This document shows, piece after piece, positions 1-9,092 of a DNA stretch of 64,000 bases. A program made the position numbers and the translations under genes. Below the pieces are notes generated by a model, which was not told where the DNA came from, did not search any database, and saw nothing but the letters and a program-made list of their open reading frames with translations. The stretch is taken from NCBI GenBank assembly GCA_004762125.1, contig SIHQ01000004.1, forward strand, positions 124,001-188,000, in the 5' to 3' direction. Origin of the DNA: Oceanospirillales bacterium. GTDB lineage: Bacteria; Pseudomonadota; Gammaproteobacteria; Pseudomonadales; Endozoicomonadaceae. The first letter of the stretch is position 1, and each line of letters begins with the position of its first letter.

Positions 1-2544
1 GAAGAGAACGACAGTTTTGCTGTCACGGAAGACGAAGGCAAAGAAAAGTACTACTGCCTGTCCATGTTCCCTTATCCCAGTGGCCGACTGCACATGGGGC
101 ACGTTCGTAACTACACCATTGGTGATGTAGTTTCCCGCTACCAGCGCATGCAAGGCAAGAATGTCATGCAGCCTATGGGTTGGGATGCGTTTGGCCTACC
201 GGCTGAAAATGCAGCGATCAAAAACAAGACCGCGCCTGCACCATGGACTTACGAAAACATCGACTACATGAAAGGTCAGCTAAAGCGTTTAGGCTTTGGC
301 TACGACTGGAATCGTGAGCTGGCCACCTGCAAGCCTGATTACTACAAGTGGGAGCAGTGGTTCTTCACTCAGTTGTACGAGAAAGGTCTGGTTTACAAGA
401 AGATGTCTTCCGTAAACTGGTGCCCGAACGATGCAACGGTTCTGGCTAACGAGCAGGTGGAAAACGGTCGCTGCTGGCGCTGTGACACCATGGTTGAGCG
501 CAAGGAATTGCCTCAGTGGTTTGTGAAAATCACTGCCTACGCCGATGAGCTGCTGGCTGACCTTGATCAGCTGGACGAATGGCCTGAACAAGTGAAGGCC
601 ATGCAGCGTAACTGGATTGGTCGATCTGAAGGCGTTCAGCTGACCTTCAAGATTGCCAATACGATTGAAGGCTCTCCTAAAGAATTACAGGTGTACACCA
701 CTCGCCCTGACACCCTTATGGGTGTGACCTATGTGGGCGTTGCCGCCGAGCATCCTCTGGCAAAAGCCGCTGCGGTAAACAATCCAAAGCTGGCTACTTT
801 TATTGAAGAGTGCAAATCCAACGGTGTCACCGAAGCTGAAATGGCCACCATGGAAAAAGTCGGTGTTGATACCGGCATCCGTGCCATTCACCCACTCACT
901 GGCAAAGAAGTACCAGTCTGGGCAGCTAACTTCGTATTGATGGATTACGGTACCGGCGCTGTAATGGCGGTACCAGGTCACGATGAACGTGATCACGAGT
1001 TTGCTACTCGCTTTGAACTGCCTATCCAGCAGGTCATTGAAGCCGCTGAAGGTGACGAGATTGACCTGACTAAAGCCGCTTACACCGAAAAAGGCACACT
1101 GGTTAACTCCGGTGAGTTTGACGGTCTCGGCTTTAAAGACGCGTTTAATGCTATTTCCGATAAGCTGATTGCTGAAGGCAAAGGCGAGAAACAGGTTAAC
1201 TACCGTCTGCGTGACTGGGGTGTAAGCCGTCAGCGCTACTGGGGTTCTCCAATCCCAATGCGGTATCTGGAAGACGGCACCGAAGTGACCGTTCCTCTGG
1301 AAGATCTGCCGGTTCTGCTGCCTGAAGACGTTGAAATGGATGGCGTTCAGTCTCCTATCAAGGCAGACCCTGAGTGGGCCAAAACCACTCATAATGGTCA
1401 GCCTGCTACTCGTGAAACCGATACCTTCGACACCTTTATGGAGTCCAGCTGGTATTACGCTCGCTACTGCTCACCTCAGTCCGATGACAAGATGCTGGAC
1501 CCGAAAGCGGCTAACTACTGGCTGCCCGTGGATCAGTACATCGGTGGTATCGAGCACGCAGTCATGCACTTGCTCTACTCTCGCTTCTTCCACAAATTGC
1601 TGCGTGATGCCGGTTTGGTGGATAGCGATGAGCCGTTCAAGAAGTTGCTCTGCCAAGGCATGGTGCTGGCTGATACTTTCTACATGACCGATGAAAAAGG
1701 TCTGAAGCACTGGATTGCACCCAAAGACGTTGACTTTGAACTGGACGATAAAGGTCGTCTGATCAAAGGCTCGCTGAAAACCACGGGTGAAGCCGTTGAG
1801 CACGCGGGCATGAGCAAAATGTCCAAGTCCAAGAACAACGGTGTTGATCCACAAGATCTGATCAACAAGTACGGTGCTGATACCATTCGCCTGTACACCA
1901 TGTTTGCTGCGCCTCCCGAGCAAACTCTGGAATGGTCCGAGAATGCTGTTGAAGGTGCTCACCGCTTCTTGCGTCGTTTCTGGAAACAGGTCGCCGAGTT
2001 TACAGCTACTGGTGACACAGTTGCTTTGGACACCAACGTTCTGAGCAAAGAACAGAAAGACATGCGTCGCAAGACTCACGAAACCATCAAGAAAGTTTCC
2101 GATGACTGTGAACGTCGTCTGACGTTTAACACAGCCATTGCTGCCATCATGGAACTGAGCAACGCCATGGCGAAGTTCAAGGATTCCAGCGATCAGGGTC
2201 GGGCCGTAATGCTTGAAGCCATTGAAGCCACCACGTTGATGCTGGCTCCAATCGCTCCGCACACAATGCACAGTATCTGGAACTCTCTGGGTCATACTGA
2301 TGCGGTTGTGACGGCTGAATGGCCTGTATTTGACGAAATCGCCATGAAGAAAGACGCTATTACGATGGTGATTCAGGTCAATGGTAAGGTTCGTGCCAAG
2401 CTGGATGTAGCGGCAGGATTGTCCAAAGACGACATTGAGGCTATGGCAAGAGCACACGAGAACGTTGTGAAATTTACCGAAGGTAAAACCATTCGCAAAG
2501 TGATTGTAGTGCCGGGTAAGCTGGTTAACATTGTTGCCAACTAA
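1..2544 (+). CDS. leuS: Leucyl-tRNA synthetase, 5' end cut by window
   Basis: This enzyme charges tRNA-Leu with leucine in the cytoplasm. The reading frame is open from base 1, so the gene starts upstream; by comparison with the roughly 860-residue E. coli enzyme, about 15-20 N-terminal residues are missing. The class I HIGH motif appears as HMGH (window residues 31-34) and the KMSKS loop lies at 606-610. The CP1 editing domain shows the TTRPDT threonine-rich signature near residue 230. The C-terminal tRNA-binding region is complete and ends in a stop at 2542-2544. A strong hairpin terminator follows at 2567. In most gammaproteobacteria lptE and holA follow directly, but here they lie 13 kb away. 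Confidence 0.98.
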   Translation, partial: EENDSFAVTEDEGKEKYYCLSMFPYPSGRLHMGHVRNYTIGDVVSRYQRMQGKNVMQPMGWDAFGLPAENAAIKNKTAPAPWTYENIDYMKGQLKRLGFGYDWNRELATCKPDYYKWEQWFFTQLYEKGLVYKKMSSVNWCPNDATVLANEQVENGRCWRCDTMVERKELPQWFVKITAYADELLADLDQLDEWPEQVKAMQRNWIGRSEGVQLTFKIANTIEGSPKELQVYTTRPDTLMGVTYVGVAAEHPLAKAAAVNNPKLATFIEECKSNGVTEAEMATMEKVGVDTGIRAIHPLTGKEVPVWAANFVLMDYGTGAVMAVPGHDERDHEFATRFELPIQQVIEAAEGDEIDLTKAAYTEKGTLVNSGEFDGLGFKDAFNAISDKLIAEGKGEKQVNYRLRDWGVSRQRYWGSPIPMRYLEDGTEVTVPLEDLPVLLPEDVEMDGVQSPIKADPEWAKTTHNGQPATRETDTFDTFMESSWYYARYCSPQSDDKMLDPKAANYWLPVDQYIGGIEHAVMHLLYSRFFHKLLRDAGLVDSDEPFKKLLCQGMVLADTFYMTDEKGLKHWIAPKDVDFELDDKGRLIKGSLKTTGEAVEHAGMSKMSKSKNNGVDPQDLINKYGADTIRLYTMFAAPPEQTLEWSENAVEGAHRFLRRFWKQVAEFTATGDTVALDTNVLSKEQKDMRRKTHETIKKVSDDCERRLTFNTAIAAIMELSNAMAKFKDSSDQGRAVMLEAIEATTLMLAPIAPHTMHSIWNSLGHTDAVVTAEWPVFDEIAMKKDAITMVIQVNGKVRAKLDVAAGLSKDDIEAMARAHENVVKFTEGKTIRKVIVVPGKLVNIVAN

Positions 2545-2566
2545 ACGGCTGTTATAGCAGTAACAG

Positions 2567-2596
2567 AAAAAGCTGGAGCTAGTGCTTCAGCTTTTT
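2567..2596. terminator. Bidirectional intrinsic terminator after leuS
   Basis: AAAAAGCTG at 2567-2575 pairs with CAGCTTTTT at 2588-2596. GAGC/GCTT extends the stem inward to about 13 bp with a TAGT loop. The A-run before and T-run after the stem give a U-tail on both strands, fitting the convergent leuS and the small gene on the minus strand. Confidence 0.85.
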
Positions 2597-2603
2597 ATGC
2601 CGC

Positions 2604-2792
2604 TTAATTTATGACGATTAACTCTTCATCAGTCATAGGTATTTTCTGAGTCTGCCCAACTGCGCCGACTGGGGAAAGAAAACCCGATGCTGTCTGACTG
2701 TCCGGACCAGTAGAGAATTCAAGCGCTACGACAGTTGTCAGTAAAAGCGCCAGTAACCATTTTATTCTGAGAAGTTTCATTGTTGTGCTCAT
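2604..2792 (-). CDS. Small hypothetical exported or membrane-anchored peptide
   Basis: This unrecognised 62-residue product starts with a short basic segment (MSTTMKLLRIK) followed by a hydrophobic stretch of about 12 residues, typical of a signal peptide or single membrane anchor. The remainder is short and polar (GPDSQTASGF...). I chose the ATG at 2792 because it places the basic-hydrophobic pattern at the N terminus; an upstream ATG at 2849 would add 19 residues that spoil it. No strong Shine-Dalgarno sequence is visible. The gene is convergent with leuS, shares its terminator and diverges from trxC. It could be a chance ORF. Confidence 0.4.
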   Translation of the reverse strand: MSTTMKLLRIKWLLALLLTTVVALEFSTGPDSQTASGFLSPVGAVGQTQKIPMTDEELIVIN

Positions 2793-2921
2793 GGAAAATC
2801 CGTTTTCAGAATTGATAAGATATTCCCTGAAACAATAATTCTCAACCATCCGGTTTACTCAGGTGTTTAAATTCTTTCGAACGCCCCCATAATCTGAATA
2901 ATCCAGATAGAGATAGAAGCA

Positions 2922-3359
2922 ATGACTCAACTCGTTCAGATCGCCTGCCCTAAATGCACGACTGCTAACAGAGTGCCTACTGACCGCTTGGGTGATGGGG
3001 CAGTGTGCGGAAAATGCCGGAACCGCCTTTTTAACGGCAAACCAGTTGACCTGAATGCAGGCAACTTTAAACGGTTTCTGTCTCAGACTGATTTACCCGT
3101 AATTGTTGATTTCTGGGCACCCTGGTGTGGGCCCTGCAAAGCTATGGCCCCTGCCTTTAGTCAAGCAACCGCAGAGCTGGAACCCAACATCAGACTCGCC
3201 AAGCTGGATACGCAGGCTCATCAGCAGATTGCCACTCAACTGAATATTCGCAGCATTCCCACCATGATCGTCTTCAAAAATGGCAAGGAAATAGATCGTT
3301 TATCCGGAGCTTTGCCCGCTAACCAGCTAAAACAGTGGATTAAGAAAGCGGCTAAATAA
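2922..3359 (+). CDS. trxC: Thioredoxin 2
   Basis: A cytoplasmic disulfide reductase with an N-terminal zinc ribbon. CPKC (C9, C12) and CGKC (C29, C32) are the four zinc ligands, and the thioredoxin active site WCGPC occupies residues 68-72. The cis-proline motif SIPT is present further on. At 145 residues it matches the E. coli TrxC length (139) with the same architecture, which separates it from TrxA, which lacks the zinc domain. It is monocistronic between a divergent small gene and an unknown gene. In other bacteria trxC is often oxidative-stress controlled, but I see no clear operator here. Confidence 0.95.
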   Translation: MTQLVQIACPKCTTANRVPTDRLGDGAVCGKCRNRLFNGKPVDLNAGNFKRFLSQTDLPVIVDFWAPWCGPCKAMAPAFSQATAELEPNIRLAKLDTQAHQQIATQLNIRSIPTMIVFKNGKEIDRLSGALPANQLKQWIKKAAK

Positions 3360-3415
3360 GGTACCTCGCCTCCGAGAGCAAGCCCTGTCTATGCTTATTG
3401 ATACTATTTATAGTT

Positions 3416-5005
3416 ATGGACAAGAACATGGCAGGAGCTCCTCTCGGACCAGCAGCAGGCCACACTGCAATTCATAGTCACCAGCCCGTTGAAAAAGGTC
3501 CTATTCGATCTCGGGATGGCAGGGTTTCTGTTGTTGAAGATGTAAAACCACAACCAAAAACAAAACCATCACAGGCTCTGATAAACCTTAAATTGCATAA
3601 GAGGGGTATCAGGGTGGTTGAACCTCATACTGGAGGTTCTATTAAATGGAAACCCGCCAGAAAAGCTCCGTTAGCACCAACAGCTGAAAAACCAGTCAGT
3701 GAAAACAAATCTGTCGCCAAGAATACCAACCTCGATTCTCAAACAAAAAACCATCCGGTATCTGACGCTCTTGTAACCAAAGCAGCAGACGCTCTCATAG
3801 CTCATCGAACATCAACAGTTGGGGCACACCAAAACCGAAACGAAGTCTTCAAAGAAATGCTAACCACTTACAATCCTGCCGGTGCTGGTTTGGATAACGA
3901 AGAATACTCAGAACTGGAGTTTCTTCTGAATGATGCTGCCAATGACGCAGGTGAGAAACTGCCAGCGGACAGAACTAAAGCCATAAAAGAGGTTCAAGTC
4001 GCTATTCATGAACGCTTGAGTACCAAAGGATCGAGAATCTTGGCAGGCCCACCGCCAGCTCCACCGACAAGGACCAGTTCTCTCCCCCAGGATACTCGAG
4101 AGGCCGTTCAATCCAAACATTCTAAAGGCCCGCGAATCAAGAACGATACGCCACCCCCTCCACCTAAAAGAACCAGTTCACTCCCAAAAGCACCCCAAAG
4201 CGATAAGCCTACGGCAAGCACCATTACTCCAGAGAAAATGTCAGAAGCCAGAAAAGTGTTAAGCCTTCGCCCAGGTTGCCATACAGCTTTACTGGATGCT
4301 CTGAACGGTAACCTTTCCCCTCAAGAAACTCGGAAAAAAATGGTTGACGGTTATGCTGACTACTATTCAACAGCTCAGATAGCTCGAGGCTCCAAAGAAT
4401 CCAAAGAAGATTATGTTCTAAATCTGGTAAAAACCATGCAACAGCAAGCCAGTCACACTTCTGCAGATGACCTGGCTCCTTTAAGAGGTTTGGTACAGAG
4501 AGATATCAGTGGTGATGTCGATGCAGCAACCATTGCTCTAGGGTTGAAAACCATGGACTCAAAGCGTCATGCCTTCGATACATTTAAAGACCTCACCGGT
4601 GTCACCATCAATAGACAGGTGGGTACAGCCCAGCTAACCGGCAAAGCCAACCCTACCGGTGAAGGTGCGAAAATGGCCAATTTCACTATGGTTGACACAA
4701 CCGAGATAGATGGATTTGTCAGGCAGATACAACAACAACAGGGAGCTGTTGTTGGCCAGACTCTTAGAGAAGAAGTAGCAACACTTCGAGGAATCAAAAA
4801 CCCTGAAAAAGTATGGAAGAAACTCGAGAAAAAACTGGCCGCAGGCTTGCGAAAGGATATGCAAAGAAGTATTAACCCTGCTCTAAACGGAGCTTCAACA
4901 AGAACCAAAGCACAGAGAATTCAAGCTGAAATGGAACAGAGACTTGCCACACGAATGAAGCAGTCCAAATCATTTTTCATAGCAGCCGCAACAGTCAAAC
5001 ATTAA
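3416..5005 (+). CDS. Proline-motif protein with SH3-ligand-like repeats, candidate host-directed effector
   Basis: I do not recognise the family. The product is about 529 residues, hydrophilic, with no signal peptide or membrane segment. Two near-identical proline blocks end in RTSSLP: PPPAPPTRTSSLP (residues 212-224) and PPPPPKRTSSLP (246-257). Each contains the class II SH3-ligand consensus PxxPxR, and RTSSLP resembles a mode I 14-3-3 site. Such motifs normally act in eukaryotic signalling, so a translocated effector is a reasonable inference, not shown. The N-terminal third is basic and low in complexity, while the C-terminal half is mostly predicted helix with a Q-rich patch (IQQQQG) and a lysine-rich segment. 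Start: ATG at 3416, or ATG at 3428 with a GGA 7 nt upstream; a TTG at 3398 is less likely. Confidence 0.75.
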   Translation: MDKNMAGAPLGPAAGHTAIHSHQPVEKGPIRSRDGRVSVVEDVKPQPKTKPSQALINLKLHKRGIRVVEPHTGGSIKWKPARKAPLAPTAEKPVSENKSVAKNTNLDSQTKNHPVSDALVTKAADALIAHRTSTVGAHQNRNEVFKEMLTTYNPAGAGLDNEEYSELEFLLNDAANDAGEKLPADRTKAIKEVQVAIHERLSTKGSRILAGPPPAPPTRTSSLPQDTREAVQSKHSKGPRIKNDTPPPPPKRTSSLPKAPQSDKPTASTITPEKMSEARKVLSLRPGCHTALLDALNGNLSPQETRKKMVDGYADYYSTAQIARGSKESKEDYVLNLVKTMQQQASHTSADDLAPLRGLVQRDISGDVDAATIALGLKTMDSKRHAFDTFKDLTGVTINRQVGTAQLTGKANPTGEGAKMANFTMVDTTEIDGFVRQIQQQQGAVVGQTLREEVATLRGIKNPEKVWKKLEKKLAAGLRKDMQRSINPALNGASTRTKAQRIQAEMEQRLATRMKQSKSFFIAAATVKH

Positions 5006-5135
5006 CAACCGTCCATCCACTTATCAGTCCTGACTCAGATACCCTGTATCCCGCCGATAAAAGCCTCATTCATGGGGCAGTAGGCTGAAATTACTCTCCT
5101 ACTACTCAGGGCAAGGGATAATCGCGGAAGAAAGC

Positions 5136-6032
5136 ATGGACAGAGAAGCAGATTTCGTTGAAGCCATTGAAACCGGTGAAGCTATTGAAACTCAACCGAT
5201 TAGCCAGTTTTCTGACAAGGCTTTGCCCAAAGTAACCGACAGGGTGACCAGAGCCGAACTCAGCCAACGCATCAAAGATGCGGTTGCTGTGGGTAATTCA
5301 GAGCACCTTCATTGCTATTTCAATTTCATGCTGGTGAATGAATACACACCGGAACAGCTGGTTCAGGAAATTGATTACACCAGAATTCACAATGAGCCAA
5401 TGCTGAAAGCACTGGTGCATTGGACTGAACAGGTTCAGCAACAGAAAAAGCAGAAAACGGCTGGCAAGGCCACTTACCTGGCCATCGTCATTCAGCATGA
5501 AGAAAAACGCTATGTCCTGACTCTCAGAACCATTGAAAAGTACAAGAAGTTTAACGATGCGCCCCACGAATTTACTGAAGCTATCGATCTGTTGGAAATA
5601 TCTTCATGGCTAGGGCTCTTTCAACAGGAGCTGGACAGTCAGGTTCCCTATGAAACCGTATTGAAACAACTTGAAGCCCTGCGGCAAAAACACATCTGGT
5701 CCAAAGATCTGGCTGTATTTGCCATTCCTGTGACCACTGCTTATTTCCGTGAACAGTCTGTGGAGAAGCTGGTGACCGGCAACTATACCGCGGCCTATCG
5801 TGATCTGGAGCAGGCACTGCAACTTCCTGAAGAAGATAAGTCAGCAACCTATCAGGCCTATGCCAGCTGCATTGCCAAACAGATTAATGACCCTCTGTTT
5901 CGTGCAAGAGCAACGCCTAGTGATCTGGATAAATTGGATGCCAAGATGGAGTACCTTACGAATGTGGATTTCTGGAGCCCGGAACTGGACATCAGCCGCT
6001 TTCACCTGAAAGGTATGACAGGCTCTATTTGA
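5136..6032 (+). CDS. Hypothetical helical cytoplasmic protein, 298 aa
   Basis: I do not recognise this gene. The ATG at 5136 follows a usable ribosome site (GGAAG, 7 nt upstream). The product is acidic, apparently soluble and mostly alpha-helical, with no signal peptide, membrane segment or catalytic signature. The first 25 residues contain an imperfect repeat (EAIETGEAIETQ). A short lysine/glutamine-rich stretch (EQVQQQKKQKTAGK) lies near residue 100, and a region around 215-240 is reminiscent of a TPR-type helical hairpin (GNYTAAYRDLEQAL). It sits on the plus strand between the proline-motif gene and the FMN riboswitch, 130 bp from the former, so it probably has its own promoter. It may be lineage-specific. 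Confidence 0.7.
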   Translation: MDREADFVEAIETGEAIETQPISQFSDKALPKVTDRVTRAELSQRIKDAVAVGNSEHLHCYFNFMLVNEYTPEQLVQEIDYTRIHNEPMLKALVHWTEQVQQQKKQKTAGKATYLAIVIQHEEKRYVLTLRTIEKYKKFNDAPHEFTEAIDLLEISSWLGLFQQELDSQVPYETVLKQLEALRQKHIWSKDLAVFAIPVTTAYFREQSVEKLVTGNYTAAYRDLEQALQLPEEDKSATYQAYASCIAKQINDPLFRARATPSDLDKLDAKMEYLTNVDFWSPELDISRFHLKGMTGSI

Positions 6033-6101
6033 CCCGAAAAACACAAACTAACAAATACTCACACCGCTATTGATTCTTCCCCACCTCCCGATTAGGATGA
6101 C

Positions 6102-6123
6102 GCTGTCTGATGATTCAGACAGC
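6102..6123 (+). other. Perfect hairpin abutting the FMN riboswitch
   Basis: GCTGTCTGA (6102-6110) pairs with TCAGACAGC (6115-6123) across a TGAT loop, ending four bases before the riboswitch P1 stem. It has no U-tract. It may cap the leader RNA or help stop transcripts from the upstream gene. Confidence 0.5.
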
Positions 6124-6126
6124 TAA

Positions 6127-6277
6127 TTCTCAGGGCGGGGTGTAATTCCCCACCGGCGGTAATTTCATTTTTATTGAAGAAGCCCGCGAGCGCCTGTCCC
6201 CTTATTTTATAGGGTTACAGGGTCAGCAGATCTGGTGTAATTCCAGAGCCGACGGTTAAAGTCCGGATGGGAGAGAA
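6127..6277 (+). promoter_or_regulatory. FMN riboswitch (RFN element) controlling ribB
   Basis: The conserved RFN core is readable: the P1 5' strand TTCTC followed by AGGGCGGGGTG and AATTCCCCACCGGCGGTAA, a variable arm including AGCCCGCGAGCGCC, then GGTCAGCAGATCTGGTG, AATTCCAGAGCCGACGGT and the closing AAAGTCCGGATGGGAGAGAA. Binding of FMN is known to switch off expression of downstream riboflavin genes. It lies about 175 nt ahead of the ribB ATG, leaving room for an expression platform that contains a small upstream ORF and a 14-bp tandem repeat. Confidence 0.97.
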
Positions 6278-6278
6278 A

Positions 6279-6323
6279 ATGGCTGCACTGCTTTGTTGCT
6301 GCTCTTCAGGCAATGCTCTTTAA
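6279..6323 (+). CDS. Putative 14-codon upstream ORF in ribB leader
   Basis: ATG at 6279 opens a 14-codon frame (MAALLCCCSSGNAL) that ends at TAA 6321-6323. Its Shine-Dalgarno sequence (GGGAGAG) is the 3' strand of the riboswitch P1 stem, so ligand binding would be expected to hide it. The three consecutive cysteine codons are unusual. It could be coincidental; no comparative evidence is available here. Confidence 0.3.
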   Translation: MAALLCCCSSGNAL

Positions 6324-6342
6324 GCAAAGCTCTTTAAGCAAA
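6315..6342 (+). repeat. 14-bp tandem repeat in ribB leader
   Basis: GCTCTTTAAGCAAA occurs twice head to tail, followed by a partial third unit (GTTCTTT). The repeat lies inside the span closed by GCACTGC (6285-6291) and GCAGTGC (6350-6356), which can pair as a long-loop stem, so it is part of the likely expression platform. Confidence 0.7.
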
Positions 6343-6452
6343 GTTCTTTGCAGTGCCTGTCTATTAGATACACAACAGGATTAGATTTTTCCTGCTGTAT
6401 CGCTATTCCTTACTGCCCTGATTCAGGTAACGCATTACATAGAGTTATTGCC

Positions 6453-7106
6453 ATGAATCAGTCCTTGCTTTCTACCTTTGGTACTTCTCACCAGCGTGTT
6501 GAGATGGCATTAAATGCCCTCCGCAATGGCCAGGGAGTTGTTCTCGTTGACGATGAAGATCGTGAAAACGAAGGCGATCTTATTTTCGCTGCTGAAACCA
6601 TCACACCCCCGCAGATGGCCATGCTTATCAGAGAATGCAGTGGCATTGTCTGCCTTTGCATGACCGATGAAAAACTCAATGCACTCGATCTTCCACCAAT
6701 GGTCACTGATAACAACAGCAAAAATGGCACAGCTTTCACTGTCACCATTGAAGCTAAAGTAGGTGTCACCACCGGTGTCTCTGCAGCCGACCGTGTAACA
6801 ACAATCAAAGCGGCTATTGCTGATGATTGCCGACCTGAAGATCTCGCTCGTCCCGGTCACGTGTTTCCACTTCGTGCTCAACCCAACGGTGTATTAGCTC
6901 GCCGTGGCCACACCGAAGGCACTGTTGACCTTGCCGTATTGGCTGGCTTCAAGCCAGCCGGTGTGTTGTGTGAACTCACCCATGAAGATGGCACCATGAT
7001 GCGCCTTCCAGCTTTGGTAAAATTCGCCAAGCAACATCATATGCCGGTACTCACCATTGAAGACCTGGTGCAATATCGAATTGCTCTTCAGGAAAAGATT
7101 GCCTGA
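6453..7106 (+). CDS. ribB: 3,4-dihydroxy-2-butanone-4-phosphate synthase
   Basis: RibB converts ribulose 5-phosphate into 3,4-dihydroxy-2-butanone 4-phosphate plus formate, the pentose branch of riboflavin synthesis. The acidic metal and substrate motif [10 protein letters not shown] lies at residues 33-42, and RPGHVFPL and [12 protein letters not shown] follow. At 217 residues it equals the stand-alone E. coli RibB and lacks the RibA domain of fused versions. I chose the ATG at 6453 because it gives this exact family length; upstream TTG codons would reach back into the leader. It is a single gene under the FMN riboswitch, a common gammaproteobacterial arrangement. Confidence 0.97.
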   Translation: MNQSLLSTFGTSHQRVEMALNALRNGQGVVLVDDEDRENEGDLIFAAETITPPQMAMLIRECSGIVCLCMTDEKLNALDLPPMVTDNNSKNGTAFTVTIEAKVGVTTGVSAADRVTTIKAAIADDCRPEDLARPGHVFPLRAQPNGVLARRGHTEGTVDLAVLAGFKPAGVLCELTHEDGTMMRLPALVKFAKQHHMPVLTIEDLVQYRIALQEKIA

Positions 7107-7118
7107 TTACTGCTTTTT

Positions 7119-7143
7119 AGAGTGCTGACTTGTTCAGCGCTCT
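7119..7143 (+). terminator. Hairpin after ribB
   Basis: AGAGTGCTGA pairs with TCAGCGCTCT (10 bp with one G-U pair) around a short loop, 12 bp after the ribB stop. The downstream tract is pyrimidine-rich (CTCCTCCC) rather than a clean U-run, so termination efficiency is uncertain. Confidence 0.5.
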
Positions 7144-7278
7144 CTCCTCCCAAGTATGAAAACAATTAATTTTCAATATCTCTTCATAATTAAATTATCG
7201 CTCAAATTCTAGGAAAATTCAGGAAACATCATCTATAAATACCTTCAATCTTAAAATAAAAGAAGGACGTAAAGATTG

Positions 7279-8238
7279 ATGTTTAGTACCAGAAAATACA
7301 AAAAACACACTGGGTATATTTTTTCTTTGCTACTGGCTTTTTCCTTTTTGGAAGTTAGTGCACAAGAAGCACCTCCCTTCGAATATGACATGAGTTCCGG
7401 TGAAACGGTTCTTATCGTCAAAGATTCAGATGACCAAGCTCTTCTGGATGCCTTTAGACACCCTCAGCATCACCCAATAAAAGTGAGTGGTACCTATTTT
7501 CTAGATTTAACGTCTGACTTGCTTGTTTCCAAAAGAGTTTTTTCTACACCTGATCCTGAGTGCCAGTTAACTCTTGCACTTGGCCTTGATCAATTTCAAA
7601 AGACGTCCGTTTATAACGCTGAAACTTACAGCTATCAGCTCGTTCCCTCAAATTCACTCTCCAGTGCTTGCCCAAGCGCAGTAATCGTAAGCAAGAGCAA
7701 ATCATTCAACATAGTTGTTGGTGCTTTAGGTGAACTGGACAATGTTGGCTACTTAGGGAGCTTAGATACCCTCAGATATACTGCCGACACTGATATGCTT
7801 GTGGATGTACTCTTTAATTTTTCAGAGGGCGGAAGTTTACTTCTTGATGACGTATCTCTTGTACAAAGAGGTGGTGGTGGAAAAGGAGGTGCTAGAGGAG
7901 GTGCTAGAGGAGGTGCTGCTAAAGAAGTATATACTAAAGATCAGCAACGCCTATTACGAGAAGACTATGGGCCAGAAGCAGGCAGTGTGGTTGCAAGCGG
8001 TGGTGATGATTGGTGGAAGAAAAATAAAATGACCCAACCAAAAACCGGTACGAGCTGGCTTAAAGTACTAAACACTTTATTTAATAAATATACATCAAAC
8101 CTAGGTTCAAAAAATCATAAAGAAAATTTTGTAAATGCTTACAATGCTGCGCCTCAAGTTGCGCGAACAATATTTTATTCTTCGCATCATCAGAACAAGA
8201 ACTTTATATCAATTCAAGGCCAGCTCATTCGTCGTTAA
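7279..8238 (+). CDS. Secreted hypothetical protein with RG-repeat linker
   Basis: I do not recognise the family. The ATG at 7279 has a good Shine-Dalgarno sequence (GAAGGACG). Residues 1-29 form a clear signal peptide (basic start, then a hydrophobic run ending VSA/QE). The N-terminal half looks like a beta-rich domain with two cysteines that might form a disulfide. A glycine/arginine linker follows around residues 199-215 (GGGGKGGARGGARGGA), encoded by a 12-bp repeat, and then a basic, helical C-terminal tail with aromatic residues. RG-rich tracts bind nucleic acid in eukaryotic proteins, but in an exported bacterial protein the role is open. The region is A/T-richer than its neighbours, suggesting a lineage-specific gene. 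Confidence 0.75.
   Translation: MFSTRKYKKHTGYIFSLLLAFSFLEVSAQEAPPFEYDMSSGETVLIVKDSDDQALLDAFRHPQHHPIKVSGTYFLDLTSDLLVSKRVFSTPDPECQLTLALGLDQFQKTSVYNAETYSYQLVPSNSLSSACPSAVIVSKSKSFNIVVGALGELDNVGYLGSLDTLRYTADTDMLVDVLFNFSEGGSLLLDDVSLVQRGGGGKGGARGGARGGAAKEVYTKDQQRLLREDYGPEAGSVVASGGDDWWKKNKMTQPKTGTSWLKVLNTLFNKYTSNLGSKNHKENFVNAYNAAPQVARTIFYSSHHQNKNFISIQGQLIRR
7885..7917 (+). repeat. 12-bp coding tandem repeat
   Basis: GGAGGTGCTAGA is repeated at 7885-7896 and 7897-7908, with a third partial unit at 7909-7917. It encodes the GGAR units of the secreted protein. Such a repeat can expand or contract by slippage in steps of four residues without breaking the frame. Confidence 0.85.
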
Positions 8239-8254
8239 CTTTTATTAGCAATAG

Positions 8255-8935
8255 TCAACTTTCACCCACCCCATAAGAAACCAAACGACTTAACTCGGCC
8301 ATGGACCGGCCGCTCTCTTCTCTCAAACTATTAAAAAATGTCTGTATAGCCAGATGGCTCTTTTTGGTTGTTAAACCACCATCGATGATTTTCATAGCTC
8401 GCAGATAAGCTTCAACATCTCTGGTCAACAAAAATGTGTCCTTGCCAATGGCTCGCAGCGCATAGGGTCCGGTATTTCCTCCCAGACGACTGCCGTGTTT
8501 TTTCAAATAACTCCACAATCCCATAATGTTATCCACAGGCCAGTCAGCAATAAACAGTGCAAATGAATCATGTTCTCGTCGAATATCCTGAATCATCATG
8601 GCATTGTCTCGAATACTCCAGACTTTCTTAAGATGCCGAATAATTTTAGGGTCAGTTGCTTTTCGCTCCAGCATATCATCGGGCATCATCAGCAGCTTTT
8701 CGATATCAAAGCCCCAAAACGTTTCCTCAAAGTCAGGCCATTTCTGATCGACTACACGCCAGACAAAACCACTCTGAAAAACCTTTCGAGTAAACTCTGC
8801 CAGATAACGATCATCAGGCGTTTGTGCCAGCTCCTCAGACGTTAGCGAAACAGGTAGCAGTGCCTCAATGACGGCTTCACCCCCCTTTCTTTCGCAGGCT
8901 CTTTCATAAATGACGGAAAATGACTCGTGTTTCAT
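8255..8935 (-). CDS. DNA-3-methyladenine glycosylase I-like protein (PF03352 family)
   Basis: The middle of the protein fits the methyladenine-glycosylase family: YLAEFTRKVFQSGFVW, WPDFEETFWGFD, IIRHLKKVWSIRDNA and GSRLGGNTGPYALRAIGKD appear in the expected order. Family members of the Tag type remove alkylated purines by flipping the base out of the helix. This one belongs to a divergent branch: I do not see the terminal Cys/His zinc ligands of E. coli Tag, so its substrate may differ. It is 226 residues from the ATG at 8935; a GTG at 8947 is an alternative start. It is transcribed away from the class V aminotransferase across a 150-bp divergent region. Confidence 0.8.
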   Translation of the reverse strand: MKHESFSVIYERACERKGGEAVIEALLPVSLTSEELAQTPDDRYLAEFTRKVFQSGFVWRVVDQKWPDFEETFWGFDIEKLLMMPDDMLERKATDPKIIRHLKKVWSIRDNAMMIQDIRREHDSFALFIADWPVDNIMGLWSYLKKHGSRLGGNTGPYALRAIGKDTFLLTRDVEAYLRAMKIIDGGLTTKKSHLAIQTFFNSLREESGRSMAELSRLVSYGVGES

Positions 8936-9092
8936 TCCAGGGAACACCGACTACTTCAGAGAAAAGATACCTTACTGAATACTTCCATAAACGTATAGCC
9001 AATATTCACTCAGCGAATACTGGAGCAGGTAATGTCTATGATAAGGTGCCTTAGCAGTGTTAATAATCAGGCTAACTTCAGAAGAACGAATT

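Noticed and set aside
1471-2457. Long open frame antisense to leuS (328 codons), and another at 685-1392
   Set aside because: Both lie entirely within the leuS coding sequence, have no ribosome site or family motif, and reflect codon bias of leuS.
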